In this document: in pieces, positions 17,923-27,618 of the stretch
Position numbering within the stretch: position 1 is the first letter of the stretch
How the letters are laid out: each line of letters opens with the position of its first letter
Source of the DNA: Enterovirga rhinocerotis
GTDB taxonomy: Bacteria; Pseudomonadota; Alphaproteobacteria; Rhizobiales; Beijerinckiaceae
Reading direction: 5' to 3'
Assembly: GCF_004363955.1 (NCBI RefSeq)
Contig: NZ_SNZR01000019.1
Location: 1-59,637, forward strand
DNA length: 59,637 bases
Notes under the pieces: generated by a model
Told to the model about the DNA's origin: nothing
The model's database searches: none
The model's input: the letters and a program-made list of their open reading frames with translations, nothing else
Translations under genes and position numbers: made by a program

Positions 17923-18615
17923 TTACCGGAACGTCTCGTCGAACGAATAGCCGCTGCCGCGCACCGTCCGGATGGGGTCGGTCGCGCCATTCGCACCGAC
18001 CGCCTTGCGCAGCCGTCCGACATGGACGTCGACCGTGCGTTCGTCGAGATAGACGTCCCGGCCCCAGACGCCGTCCAGCAGCTGCTCGCGGGAAAAGACG
18101 CGGCCCGGCTGGCGCATGAGGAATTCGAGCAGCCGGAATTCCGTCGGGCCGAGATGCAGATCCTGGCCGCCGCGCCGGACGCGATGCTGGACACGATCCA
18201 GCTCGATATCGCCGAGGACGAGCCGCTCGGCGATCTCGGAGGGCTTCACCCGCCGCAGCAGCGCCCTCACGCGGGCCAGCATCTCGGGAACCGAGAAGGG
18301 CTTGACGATGTAGTCGTCGGCGCCGGTCGCGAGGCCGCGCACGCGATCCGCCTCCTCGCCCCGCGCCGTCAGCATGATGATCGGCAGGCGCTGCGTCTCC
18401 GGGCGCAGCCTCAGCCGGCGGCACAGCTCGATGCCCGAGAGACCCGGCAGCATCCAGTCGAGGAGGAGCAGGTCGGGGGGCGTCTCGCGGAGCTTCAGCT
18501 CCGCGTCGTCGCCACGGGCCGCTTCGTCGACGGTATAGCCTTCCGCCTCGAGGTTGTAGCGCAGGAGGACGGTGAGAGGCTCTTCGTCCTCCGCGATCAG
18601 GATGCGCGCCGCCAT
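17923..18615 (-). CDS. phoB: Phosphate regulon response regulator PhoB
   Basis: 230 residues from the ATG at 18615. The receiver domain has A-E-D-E-E-P-L, the phospho-acceptor in D-L-L-L-L-D-W-M-L-P-G, and I-V-K-P-F. The DNA-binding domain has L-G-P-T-E-F-R-L-L-E-F-L-M and W-G-R-D-V-Y-L-D-E-R-T-V-D-V-H-V-G-R-L-R-K, typical of PhoB. When phosphorylated by PhoR under phosphate limitation it binds Pho boxes such as the one before pstS. Last gene of the leftward pho/pst block, separated from phoU by about 250 bases of palindromic repeats. Confidence 0.95.
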   Translation of the reverse strand: MAARILIAEDEEPLTVLLRYNLEAEGYTVDEAARGDDAELKLRETPPDLLLLDWMLPGLSGIELCRRLRLRPETQRLPIIMLTARGEEADRVRGLATGADDYIVKPFSVPEMLARVRALLRRVKPSEIAERLVLGDIELDRVQHRVRRGGQDLHLGPTEFRLLEFLMRQPGRVFSREQLLDGVWGRDVYLDERTVDVHVGRLRKAVGANGATDPIRTVRGSGYSFDETFR

Positions 18616-18705
18616 GTGTCGTGCCGTTGCTGCCTTGCCGCCGGAGCGTGCCGTCATTTCATCGAAACGGCGGCACGCTCGCGCTCAATTGCGATCGCAC
18701 GCTGT

Positions 18706-18832
18706 GCGGAAAACCGGATCCCATTCTTCCGCCGCATGCTCTGGAGCGCGCTGGCGTTTCACGGAAACATCAGCGCGCTCTGAGTGATTGTGGGAGCCTG
18801 CCGCTATCGGGAAACCGGATTCCACCTTCCCG
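18706..18832. repeat. Cluster of three palindromic intergenic repeats between phoU and phoB
   Basis: Three hairpins in the 247-base gap. 18706-18732: GCGGAA ... TTCCGC around a middle containing ACCGGAT. 18744-18780: perfect 10-bp arms GAGCGCGCTG and CAGCGCGCTC with a 17-base loop. 18808-18832: CGGGAA ... TTCCCG around a middle again containing ACCGGATTCCA. Hairpins one and three are variants of the same unit. The middle one is the perfect copy of the repeat at 10402-10440. Could stabilise or attenuate the phoU-phoB transcript. Confidence 0.65.
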
Positions 18833-18862
18833 CAGCCGCTCTCGGCTCCCCATAAGATCCGC

Positions 18863-19588
18863 CTACTTGCCGGTGGCGGCGTCGACCTCGATCCGGGCCT
18901 GGCTCGTGCCGTCGTCCTTCGGGCGCTCCGCCGTCAGGGTCTGACCGGTGACGAGATAATGCACCGTCTCGGCGATGTTGGTCGTGTGGTCGCCGATCCG
19001 CTCGACGTTCTTGCCGTAGAACAGAAGATGAGCGCAGAACGAGATGTTGCGCGGATCTTCCATCATATAGGTCAGGAGCTCGCGGAAGAGCGAGGTGTAG
19101 AGCGCATCGATCTGGTCGTCGCGCCGCCACACGTCGAGCGCCCGTTCGAGGTCGCGCTGGGCATAGGCGTCGAGCACGTCCTTGAGCTGTTCGAGGACGA
19201 GATCGGCCATGCTCTGCACGCCGGTCACGATGCGCGGGGGCTGGAAGCCGCCGGCGATGGCGAGCGTGCGCTTGGCGCAGTTCTTGGCCAGGTCGCCGAT
19301 CCGCTCGAGGTCGCCCGAGATGCGGATGGCCGAGACGACGTCGCGCAGGTCGACGGCGAGCGGCTGACGGCGGGCGATCGTCATGATCGCCTGCTCTTCG
19401 ACCTGGCGCTGCAGCGCGTCCAGCCGGTTGTCGGCATTGATGACGCGCTGCGCGAGGACCTCGTCGCGCCGCACCAGGGCGGTCACGGCGTCGGCCAGCA
19501 TCTTTTCCGAGATGCCTCCCATCTCGGCGATGGAGGAGCGGAGGACTTCGAGGTCTTCGTCGAAGCCAGAGACGATATGGGCGGACAT
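18863..19588 (-). CDS. phoU: Phosphate signalling protein PhoU
   Basis: 241 residues built of two repeated three-helix PhoU units, seen as I-A-E-M-G-G-I-S-E-K-M-L-A-D-A and R-I-G-D-L-A-K-N-C-A-K-R in the first half and R-I-G-D-H-T-T-N-I-A-E-T in the second. The E/D-x-x-x-D metal-binding pattern is present in both. It links the PstSCAB transporter to PhoR so that signalling is off when phosphate is plentiful. Lies 16 bases after pstB. Confidence 0.95.
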   Translation of the reverse strand: MSAHIVSGFDEDLEVLRSSIAEMGGISEKMLADAVTALVRRDEVLAQRVINADNRLDALQRQVEEQAIMTIARRQPLAVDLRDVVSAIRISGDLERIGDLAKNCAKRTLAIAGGFQPPRIVTGVQSMADLVLEQLKDVLDAYAQRDLERALDVWRRDDQIDALYTSLFRELLTYMMEDPRNISFCAHLLFYGKNVERIGDHTTNIAETVHYLVTGQTLTAERPKDDGTSQARIEVDAATGK

Positions 19589-19604
19589 GATGGTCTCCCG
19601 TCGC

Positions 19605-20446
<842 letters not shown>

Positions 20447-20450
<4 letters not shown>

Positions 20451-21352
20451 CGCGCGTTGTCCTTGTTGATGACGTAGCGGGCGAGGATGGAGAGCCCGAG
20501 GATGGTGATGGTGATGAGGAAGGCACCGGCCCAGGCGAGCTGCTGCCAGTTCCCGTAAGGCGAAAGGGCGAACTGATAGATCGTCACGGGAAGGTTCGAG
20601 ACGCCGCCCATGAGGTTCGTGTTGAACCAGAAGTTATTGTTGAAGGCCGTGAAGAGGAGCGGCGCCGTCTCGCCCGCGATCCGGGCCGTCGCGAGGACGA
20701 GACCCGTGACGATGCCGGCCTTGGCCGCCCGCCAGGTGACGAGCGTCACGACCCGGGAGGTCGGCGCCCCGAGCGCGGCGGCCGCCTCACGAAGGCCGCT
20801 CGGCACGAGGCGGAGCATGTCCTCGGTCGTCCGCACGATCACCGGGACCGCGATGATGGCGAGGGCGATGCTGCCGGCCCAGCCGGAATAGCTGCCGAGG
20901 GGAGCGACCGCGAAGGTGTAGACGAAGAGGCCGATCAGGATCGACGGAGCCGAGAGGAGCACGTCGTTGATGAAGCGGATCAGCGCCGCGAGCTTCGAGG
21001 TCCGCGCATATTCGGCGAGATAGGTGCCGGCGAGGATCCCGATCGGCGTCGCGATGGCGATGCCGAGGAAGGTGAGCAGGATCGACCCGACGATCGCGTT
21101 GGCGAGACCGCCGCCGGCCGTGCCGGGGCCGGGCGTGACCTGGGTGAAGATCGCCGGGCTGAGCGCCGTGATGCCCTCGAAGAGCAGCATCAGCAGGATC
21201 CAGCCGAGCACGAAGACACCGAGCACGGTGAAGGCCGTGCAGATGAGCTTGAGCGACCGGTCGGCGATCCGGCGCGAGGCGCGGACCCGGCCCCAATGGG
21301 CCTCTTCCGGTGCGAGGACGGTCTCGGGCATGGCAGTGTTGGCCGTGGTCAT
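20447..21352 (-). CDS. pstA: Phosphate ABC transporter permease PstA
   Basis: 301 residues with about six membrane segments and the permease loop [14 protein letters not shown]. Overlaps pstB and follows pstC by ten bases. With PstC it forms the channel across the inner membrane. Confidence 0.95.
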
Positions 21353-21362
21353 GTCGCCCTCC

Positions 21363-22343
21363 TCACTGCTTGCCGATGCGGGCGACGAGCAGCCGCGCCA
21401 CGATGAGGACCGAGAAGGTGACGATGAAGAGGATGCAGCCGAGGGCCATCAGCGCGGAGAGCTGAAGATCGCCGGCCTCGTTATATTCGTTGGCGATGCG
21501 GGAGGCGATGGTCGAGCCCGGATCGAGGAGGGAGGCCGAGAGGCGGTTGGCGTTGCCGACGACGAAGGTGACCGCCATGGTCTCGCCGAGCGCACGGCCG
21601 AGGCCGAGCATGACGGCGCCGACGAGCGCGACGGCCGTCTGCGGCACGAGAACGTGGCGGACGACTTCCCAGGTCGTGCAGCCCATCCCGTAGGCGCTTT
21701 CGCGCAGGATGGACGGGATCTGGTCCAGCATGTCGCGCGTGATCGAGGCGATGAACGGGATGATCATCAGCGCGAGGATGACGCCCGCAGTGAAGATGCC
21801 CGTGCCCGAGGGGACGGCGGAATACAGGATGGTCCCGACGATCGGCACGCCCTCGACGACCGAGTTCAGCGGGACCTGCATGTATTGCGAGACAAGGGGC
21901 GCGAAGACGAAGAGGCCCCACATGCCGAAGATGATCGAGGGCACCGCGGCGAGCAGCTCGACGGCCGTCGCGATCGGGCCCTTCAGCCACTTGGGCGAGA
22001 GCTGGGTGAGGAAGATCGCGATGCCGAGCGAGATCGGCACGCCGATGACAAGGGCGATCAGGGCGCAGAGAAGCGTGCCGGCGACGGCAGGCCAGGCTCC
22101 GAAGACCTCCTGGGCGACGTTCCAGCGGCTGCCGGTGAGGAAGCCCCAGAAGCCGAATTCGCGGAAGGCGGGCCAGCCGCCATACACGATCGAGCCGAGA
22201 ATTCCGATGAGGACGAGAAGGACGGTCGCGGCGCTCAGCATGCAGAGCACGCGGAAGCTACGATCGAAGACGGCATGGCTGCGCCTGGCAGCCGGTGCTG
22301 TATCGCTCAGGTGCATGACCTGCTCTGTGACGGCGGCGGACAC
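21363..22343 (-). CDS. pstC: Phosphate ABC transporter permease PstC
   Basis: 326 residues if the GTG at 22343 is used; an ATG nine codons in (22316) is an alternative. There are six membrane segments, with the permease motif E-S-A-Y-G-M-G-C-T-T-W-E-V in the cytoplasmic loop. It lies 80 bases after pstS, and that gap holds a strong hairpin which may lower expression of the membrane components relative to PstS. Confidence 0.94.
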   Translation of the reverse strand: MSAAVTEQVMHLSDTAPAARRSHAVFDRSFRVLCMLSAATVLLVLIGILGSIVYGGWPAFREFGFWGFLTGSRWNVAQEVFGAWPAVAGTLLCALIALVIGVPISLGIAIFLTQLSPKWLKGPIATAVELLAAVPSIIFGMWGLFVFAPLVSQYMQVPLNSVVEGVPIVGTILYSAVPSGTGIFTAGVILALMIIPFIASITRDMLDQIPSILRESAYGMGCTTWEVVRHVLVPQTAVALVGAVMLGLGRALGETMAVTFVVGNANRLSASLLDPGSTIASRIANEYNEAGDLQLSALMALGCILFIVTFSVLIVARLLVARIGKQ

Positions 22344-22372
22344 GGGATCGATCCCTTAACCGAGGAAAAGGT

Positions 22373-22395
22373 CGGGCGGCGCCAGGCGCCGCCCG
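22373..22395 (-). terminator. Strong GC hairpin between pstS and pstC
   Basis: An 11-bp perfect inverted repeat (CGGGCGGCGCC, one base, GGCGCCGCCCG), followed on the minus strand by ACCTTTTCC, a short U-run. It sits 28 bases after the pstS stop. Similar hairpins after binding-protein genes protect the mRNA 3' end or partly terminate, giving excess binding protein over permease. Partial terminator or stabiliser is the likely role. Confidence 0.6.
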
Positions 22396-22423
22396 TGGTT
22401 TGGCTTCGGACGGATGGCCGACG

Positions 22424-23455
22424 TCAGTTCGTCTTGGCCTGGCCGAAGGCCTTCGCCTCGACTTCCGAGACCAGCTTCTTCGGCAGAGCGACGTAGTCGA
22501 GATCCGCCGCCATCTTGCCGCCCTTCTCGAGCGACCAGCGGAAGAACTTGATCACCTCTTCGGTCTTCTTCGGGTCCTTGGCTTCCTTCGGGAGGAGGAC
22601 GAAGGTCGGCGCCGTGATCGGCCAGGAGGCGTCGCCCGGCTGGCTGGTCAGTGAGATGCCGAAGCCGGGAGCGGCGTTCCAATCGGCACCGGCAGCCGCG
22701 GCCTCGAAGGAAGCCGCGTCGGGAGCGACGAACTTGCCGGCCTTGTTCTGCAGCGTGATGTAGGACAGCGTGTTCTGCTTGGCGTAGGCGTATTCGACGT
22801 AGCCGATCGCGTTCGGGACCTGCTTGACCGTCGCGGCCACGCCCTCGTTACCCTTGCCGCCCTGGCCCGTCGGCCAATCGATCGCGGTGCTGGCGCCGAG
22901 CGCGCTCTTGAAGGGAGCGGATTGCTCGGAGAGGTAGGTCGAGAAGATCGCCGTCGTGCCCGAGGCGTCGGAGCGGTACACGGTGGTGATGGTGGCGTCG
23001 GGGAGCTTCACGCCCTCGTTCAGCGCCGCGATCTTCGGATCGTTCCACTTCTTGATCTGGCCGCGATAGATGTCCGCGAGGACGTCGCCGGTCAGCTTGA
23101 TCTCGCCGGGCTTGATGCCGGGGATGTTGACGACCGGCACGACGCCGCCGAGCACCGTCGGGAACTGGATCAGCTTGGCCTCGTCGAGATCTTTGCCGGA
23201 GAGGGGGGCGTCGGTCGCACCGAAATCGACGGTCCGCGCCTTGATCTGGCGGATGCCGCCGCCGGAACCGATCGACTGATAGTTCACCGCAACGCCGGTC
23301 TCGGCCTTATAGGCCTCGGCCCACTTGGCGTAGACGGGGAAGGGGAAGCTCGCACCCGCGCCGGTGACCGACTGGGCGGAAGCCGCGCTCGCGAAAGTGA
23401 GCGCGACCGTCACGGCCGCAGCGCTCGCGGCTGCGAGGAAAGATCGCTTGTTCAT
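22424..23455 (-). CDS. pstS: Phosphate-binding periplasmic protein PstS
   Basis: 343 residues from the ATG at 23455. Sec signal peptide of about 28 residues (ends A-S-A-A-S-A-Q). The mature protein begins V-T-G-A-G-A-S-F-P-F-P-V-Y and contains S-I-G-S-G-G-G-I-R-Q-I and D-F-G-A-T-D-A-P-L, the residues that bind phosphate in this family. Supplies phosphate to PstCAB. A Pho box lies 107 bases upstream. Confidence 0.96.
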   Translation of the reverse strand: MNKRSFLAAASAAAVTVALTFASAASAQSVTGAGASFPFPVYAKWAEAYKAETGVAVNYQSIGSGGGIRQIKARTVDFGATDAPLSGKDLDEAKLIQFPTVLGGVVPVVNIPGIKPGEIKLTGDVLADIYRGQIKKWNDPKIAALNEGVKLPDATITTVYRSDASGTTAIFSTYLSEQSAPFKSALGASTAIDWPTGQGGKGNEGVAATVKQVPNAIGYVEYAYAKQNTLSYITLQNKAGKFVAPDAASFEAAAAGADWNAAPGFGISLTSQPGDASWPITAPTFVLLPKEAKDPKKTEEVIKFFRWSLEKGGKMAADLDYVALPKKLVSEVEAKAFGQAKTN

Positions 23456-23561
23456 CCGAAACTCCATCGTGGCCCGATCAGGGCCATACGGGCCTGCCGG
23501 CCGGGCCGGAGACCACTTGCCCCCTGCGGCGGGACCTCTAGGCGGCCTCGGCTGTGCTTCT

Positions 23562-23579
23562 ATGACGCCGACATGACAG
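23562..23579 (-). promoter_or_regulatory. Pho box upstream of pstS
   Basis: On the minus strand the sequence reads CTGTCAT, four bases, GCGTCAT: two 7-base direct repeats with 11-base spacing, matching the PhoB-binding consensus with one or two changes. It lies between phoR and pstS, 107 bases before pstS. This indicates that pstSCAB-phoU(-phoB) has its own PhoB-dependent promoter inside the block. Confidence 0.75.
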
Positions 23580-23599
23580 TTCAGTGACGCGCCCCGGGA

Positions 23600-24847
23600 T
23601 CACAGGACGGGCCGCCTCCCGGCAATGGCGGGGAACAGGATCCGGACGGTCGTGCCGCGGCCGAGCTCGCTCTCGATCGTCAGGCGTCCGCGGTGCCGGC
23701 CGACGACGTGCTTGACGATGGCGAGGCCGAGCCCGGTCCCCCCGCGCGCCCGGCTCTCGGCTTCGTTGACGCGATAGAAGCGCTCCGTCAGCCGCGGCAG
23801 GTGTTCGGGGGGAATGCCCGGCCCGTGATCCGTGATGGCGAGTTCCACGGCCCGCCCCTGATCGGCGGGACGCAGCGACACCTCGACGGTCCCCTCGCCG
23901 CCATACTTCATCGCATTCGCGATCAGATTCTCGACGACCCGCAGGAGTTCGTCGCGATCGCCGGGTACCGTCAGCGGCTCGGGCGCGCGATCGAGGGTGA
24001 TCGTGACCTTCCGGTCCTTCGCGAGCGGACCCATGATCTCGATCATATGCATGACGAGCCCGCCAAGCTCGACGGGCGCGGTCGGCGCGACATGCTCGTG
24101 GAGTTCGACGCGCGAGAGCTGGAGCAGGTCGTCGACGAGCCGCCGCATCCGCTCGGCCTGATCGCGCATGATCCCGAGAAACCGGTCGCGCGCCCGCGGA
24201 TCGTCCCGAGCCGGCCCCGCCAGCGTCTCGATGAAGCCGGTCAGCGACGCCAGCGGCGTGCGCAGCTCGTGGCTCACCGTCGCGATGAAGTCGACGCGCA
24301 TCGCCTCGACGCGGCGCTCCTTGGTGCGGTCGGAGAAGAAGAGCGCGACGGCCGGAGAGCGCGGATCGGGTCCGCCCTGAAGCGGGCGCAGCCGCACGGC
24401 GAGAAAGGCCTCCGCTCCCGTCCGCCCACCATATTCGATCTCTCCGGGCTCGCCGGTCGAGATGGTGCTGCGGAGCGCTTCGAGAACCTCCGGCGCCCGC
24501 AGCGTGAAGGCGAGCGGCACGCCGACCCGCAAGCCCGGCAACATCGCGAAGGCGGCGTCGTTCGCGGCCGTCACGACGGCGCGGCGATCGACGGCGACGA
24601 CAGGGTCTGGACTGGTCAGCAGAGCATCCCTGCCCGGCCGGCCCGGCGTCTTCGCGGTCGGCTCGGCCTGCGGCACCACGCCCCGTCCGAGGAAGCCCCA
24701 GATCGCCATCCCGGCCAGGAACACCGTTCCCGCGGCGCCGGCCCAATCCCCGCGAGACAGTGCGAGCACCGGAAGGACAACCGCCAGGCCGCAGGCCGTC
24801 ACGAGGACGAGGCCCTTCACGATGCGAGATACCAAGGCTTCCCCCAC
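23600..24847 (-). CDS. phoR: Phosphate regulon sensor histidine kinase PhoR
   Basis: 415 residues, GTG start. Two N-terminal membrane segments (about 10-27 and 36-50) without a large periplasmic domain, then a PAS domain, then the H-box S-H-E-L-R-T-P-L-A-S-L and the ATP-binding boxes (N-L-I-A-N-A-M-K-Y, D-H-G-P-G-I-P, R-G-G-T-G-L-G-L-A-I-V-K-H). Partner of PhoB; senses phosphate through PhoU/Pst rather than directly. First gene of the leftward pho/pst block. The 239 bases upstream hold no clear gene. Confidence 0.95.
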   Translation of the reverse strand: MGEALVSRIVKGLVLVTACGLAVVLPVLALSRGDWAGAAGTVFLAGMAIWGFLGRGVVPQAEPTAKTPGRPGRDALLTSPDPVVAVDRRAVVTAANDAAFAMLPGLRVGVPLAFTLRAPEVLEALRSTISTGEPGEIEYGGRTGAEAFLAVRLRPLQGGPDPRSPAVALFFSDRTKERRVEAMRVDFIATVSHELRTPLASLTGFIETLAGPARDDPRARDRFLGIMRDQAERMRRLVDDLLQLSRVELHEHVAPTAPVELGGLVMHMIEIMGPLAKDRKVTITLDRAPEPLTVPGDRDELLRVVENLIANAMKYGGEGTVEVSLRPADQGRAVELAITDHGPGIPPEHLPRLTERFYRVNEAESRARGGTGLGLAIVKHVVGRHRGRLTIESELGRGTTVRILFPAIAGRRPVL

Positions 24848-25086
24848 TGATCCGATCGGCCGCCGCGCGTCGGATCGTCAATCCGGCCCGAGAGGTCAAC
24901 GGGGCATGGAGCGGATCGCACGGGACCGGCCGGGATTCGTCCCGTTCCGTCCGCGCTCTTCCCGCCACACTCGGGCGTCGATCACGCCGTCGGCCGTCCA
25001 ACCCAATTGTGAAGGCGGGACGCCGCGGTTACGTGAAGAGGGATCGTCGGCCGCGATGGCCGGCCCTGAATCGGTGGGCGACGAGG

Positions 25087-25509
25087 ATGATGTTCAGCAT
25101 GGCGAGCCCCTCAATCCGCTCGAGGACCGGGGCGACGTGGTCATGGCGCGCGCCGATCGCGGTTGCTTCGATCGCAGTCGGCCTGTCGGCATGCAGCCAC
25201 GCCGTCCCGATCCGCGACGTCGTCTCCCCGGCCGATGTGTCGTCCTGTCGCCGGCTCGGCGAAGTCGGCATCACGCGGACGGATGGGATCGCCCCTCGGG
25301 GTCTCGCGCACCTGACGACGCCGGTCCGGGTCCATGCGCGGCCCGGCGAGGCGACGCCGGCGGAGATCTCGGGCCCGAATTTCGGCGCGACGCTCGATCA
25401 CATGCGGGAATCGGCCTACGCGCTCGGCGCGACCGACCTGCTCCTCAGCCGCCGCATCTACCGCGACTGGTCGTATGTCGCCGGAGTGGCCTATCGTTGC
25501 TCCCGCTGA
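25087..25509 (+). CDS. Small lipoprotein of unknown function
   Basis: About 140 residues. Hydrophobic leader W-R-A-P-I-A-V-A-S-I-A-V-G-L-S-A-C gives a lipobox ending L-S-A-C. The mature part has S-S-C-R-R-L-G-E-V, M-R-E-S-A-Y-A-L-G-A-T-D-L-L and a C-terminal Cys, a pattern reminiscent of small DUF4156/RcsF-like lipoproteins with a disulfide; this is only a resemblance. The start is uncertain: ATGs at 25087, 25090 and 25099 are all in frame. Confidence 0.55.
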   Translation: MMFSMASPSIRSRTGATWSWRAPIAVASIAVGLSACSHAVPIRDVVSPADVSSCRRLGEVGITRTDGIAPRGLAHLTTPVRVHARPGEATPAEISGPNFGATLDHMRESAYALGATDLLLSRRIYRDWSYVAGVAYRCSR

Positions 25510-25609
25510 GCCGGGGGTGGTGCCGGGGCCGTCTCGCAAAACGCGGTCGGGCTGCCTACATTGACGCTCCGGGGCCGAGGCGGCCCCTTCTCGTCGGCCG
25601 AAGGGCCTC

Positions 25610-26335
25610 ATGACCGGAACAGATCCTCTACCCCCCGCGGGGCTGGCCGCACGCGGCTTCGCGCATGTCGACACCTGGATCTTCGACCTCGACAACACGC
25701 TCTATCCGCACGAGGCGCGCGTCTGGCCTCAGGTCGACGAGCGCATCACCCTGTACATCATGGAGCTGTTCGGCCTCGACGGCATGTCCGCGCGCTCGCT
25801 GCAGAAGTACTTCTATCATCAGCACGGCACGACGCTACGCGCCCTGATGGACGATTATGCGGTCGACCCCGAGGACTTTCTCGACTTCGCCCATGACATC
25901 GACCATTCGACCATCGAGCTGAACCCGCTTCTGGGCGACGCGATCGAAAAGCTTCCCGGCCGCAAGCTGATCCTCACCAACGGATCGCGCAAGCACGCCC
26001 AGAACGTCGCGATGAAGCTCGGCATCTTCGACCATTTCGAGGACGTGTTCGACATCGCCGCGGCCGATTTCGTGCCGAAGCCGGCACGGCGCGCCTATCT
26101 CAGCTTCCTCGACCGTCACAAGGTCGATCCGGCGGCCTCGGCTCTGTTCGAGGACATCGCCAAGAACCTCGTCGTGCCGCACGATCTCGGCATGACGACC
26201 TGCCTCGTCGTGCCGAAGACGCCCGACCCGTTCCGCGACACCGCCGAGCAGGAGGCCGTGGTCGCGCCGCATGTCGATCACGTCACGAGCGATCTCGCCG
26301 GCTTCCTCGGCAAGCTTATCGGCCCCGCCGCCTGA
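25610..26335 (+). CDS. HAD-family pyrimidine 5'-nucleotidase-like phosphatase
   Basis: 241 residues. HAD motif I is F-D-L-D-N-T-L-Y-P, motif II L-I-L-T-N-G-S, motif III K-P near residue 150 and motif IV F-E-D-I-A-K-N. The N-L-Y-P/HEARV start is characteristic of the SDT1/pyrimidine 5'-nucleotidase subgroup, which removes phosphate from UMP/CMP or damaged nucleotides. In many Hyphomicrobiales this gene lies beside dapD, which is not seen here. Single-gene unit. Confidence 0.9.
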   Translation: MTGTDPLPPAGLAARGFAHVDTWIFDLDNTLYPHEARVWPQVDERITLYIMELFGLDGMSARSLQKYFYHQHGTTLRALMDDYAVDPEDFLDFAHDIDHSTIELNPLLGDAIEKLPGRKLILTNGSRKHAQNVAMKLGIFDHFEDVFDIAAADFVPKPARRAYLSFLDRHKVDPAASALFEDIAKNLVVPHDLGMTTCLVVPKTPDPFRDTAEQEAVVAPHVDHVTSDLAGFLGKLIGPAA

Positions 26336-26404
26336 CAGGCGGCCCGCGCCGCGACGCAGGCGGGGATGCCGAGCGCCACATCCGACGCAGCCCCGGCCGC
26401 ACCA

Positions 26405-26436
26405 TAAAAAAAACCCGCCGGCACGAGGCCGACGGG
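26405..26436 (-). terminator. Rho-independent terminator of the Omp25-like gene
   Basis: Read on the minus strand: CCCGTCGGC, loop CTCGT, GCCGGCGGG, then an uninterrupted run of T (A at 26405-26413 on the plus strand). A 9-bp GC-rich stem with one G-U pair and a long U-tract is a textbook intrinsic terminator, 38 bases after the porin stop. Confidence 0.9.
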
Positions 26437-26474
26437 TAGAAGTCTCGGGAAGTCCGGCCCGAAGGCCGGATTTC

Positions 26475-27179
26475 TCAGAAGGCGTTGAACTTGTAGTTCA
26501 GGCCGACCTTCAGGAGGTGCGTGTCGATGGCGACTTCGGTCAGGTTGCCCGCGCGGACCTTCTCGAAGTCCACGTAGAGGTACTCGGCCTTGAGCGACAG
26601 GTTCGGGTTGACGGCGTATTCCACGCCGCCGCCGACCGTGTAGCCGTTGATGCCCTTGGTCGCCGAACCGACGCTGTAGCCGATGGGAGCATAGGCCGTG
26701 GTCGAGACGCGCGCCTCGGAGAAGGCCCAACCACCGGTGGCGTAGAACAGCCAGGGGCCGTGCGCATAGCCGAGACGGCCGCGGATGGTGCCGAGGTAGC
26801 CGTCGATGCCAGCCTTGGTGCTGTATCCGACGCCGTTGATGGCCGAGCCCGAGCTGCCGGCACCGATATCGGCGTAGCCGAGGTCACCCTCGATGCCGAG
26901 GACGATGTTGTTCGTCAGCTGATAGTTGTAGCCGATCGTACCGCCGACGAGGAAGCCGCCCATCCGGTCCGAGATGGAGCCGGTCGGATCGGAGACGGTG
27001 AAGTCGCCGCCGACAGCGCCGCCGGCGTTCAGGCCAACGTAGAAGCCGGTCCAGGTGAAGGCCGGGGGAACATAGGCCGCGATCGGGGCCGGGGCCGCGC
27101 GGCGATACGGGAGGTCGGCGGCGAGAGCCACACCCGACATCGCGGTCAGCGCGGTTGCGGCCAGGAGGAACTTCTTCAT
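26475..27179 (-). CDS. Omp25/31-family outer-membrane beta-barrel protein
   Basis: 234 residues. Signal peptide M-K-K-F-L-L-A-A-T-A-L-T-A ending A-L-A, then A-D-L-P-Y-R and a Pro/Ala linker, both typical of the family. The 8-strand barrel begins F-T-W-T-G-F-Y-V-G and includes G-Y-N-Y-Q-L-T-N-N-I-V-L-G-I-E-G-D, R-G-R-L-G-Y and the C-terminal L-L-K-V-G-L-N-Y-K-F. Abundant surface proteins of this family occur in Hyphomicrobiales. The same motifs appear in the C-terminal extension of the TonB receptor in this window. Confidence 0.93.
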   Translation of the reverse strand: MKKFLLAATALTAMSGVALAADLPYRRAAPAPIAAYVPPAFTWTGFYVGLNAGGAVGGDFTVSDPTGSISDRMGGFLVGGTIGYNYQLTNNIVLGIEGDLGYADIGAGSSGSAINGVGYSTKAGIDGYLGTIRGRLGYAHGPWLFYATGGWAFSEARVSTTAYAPIGYSVGSATKGINGYTVGGGVEYAVNPNLSLKAEYLYVDFEKVRAGNLTEVAIDTHLLKVGLNYKFNAF

Positions 27180-27618
27180 GACAGGGGAATCTCCAGAACG
27201 GATGATGATGTTTACCGCAGGCCAGTGGATTCGTGGTTGCGCGAATGCAACACAAGAAACTGACTGCATTCCAAGTCGATCTTGCTGCCCATCGAACGGG
27301 CACGCGCCCCGAGAGCGAACGCAATCATAGAACACGGCGCCTCCCTCTGAGGGGAGAACCTGTCGCCGCCTGCACAGCACGGCGTGGATTGCTCAAAGTG
27401 CGCTTTCGCACACTCCTGACTGGCGCAGGTTCGACAAGGAATCTTGAGACTATCGTTAGCGAAATACTAATAGGCCGTCAGGCGGTTTTCAGCGAAAGTC
27501 AGACAAGCCCAAGACATTGGAATGTCTCCAGATTGTCATGTCCTGGGTTTAGGGGGACGATGCCGAGGTTTGCGCAGTCCCGGTCGGGCAGCGCGCGGCC
27601 CGCTCGTTCGGGTGCGGT
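27180..27618. other. Intergenic region upstream of the Omp25-like gene
   Basis: About 440 bases without a convincing gene and less GC-rich than average. It should contain the porin promoter. Visible structures: a GTGCG-CTTT-CGCAC hairpin near 27399-27412 and a palindrome AGACATT-GG-AATGTCT at 27512-27527 (7-bp arms) that could be an operator. Eda converges on it from the right (its stop is at 27619), so the palindrome could alternatively belong to the end of that transcript. Confidence 0.4.
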
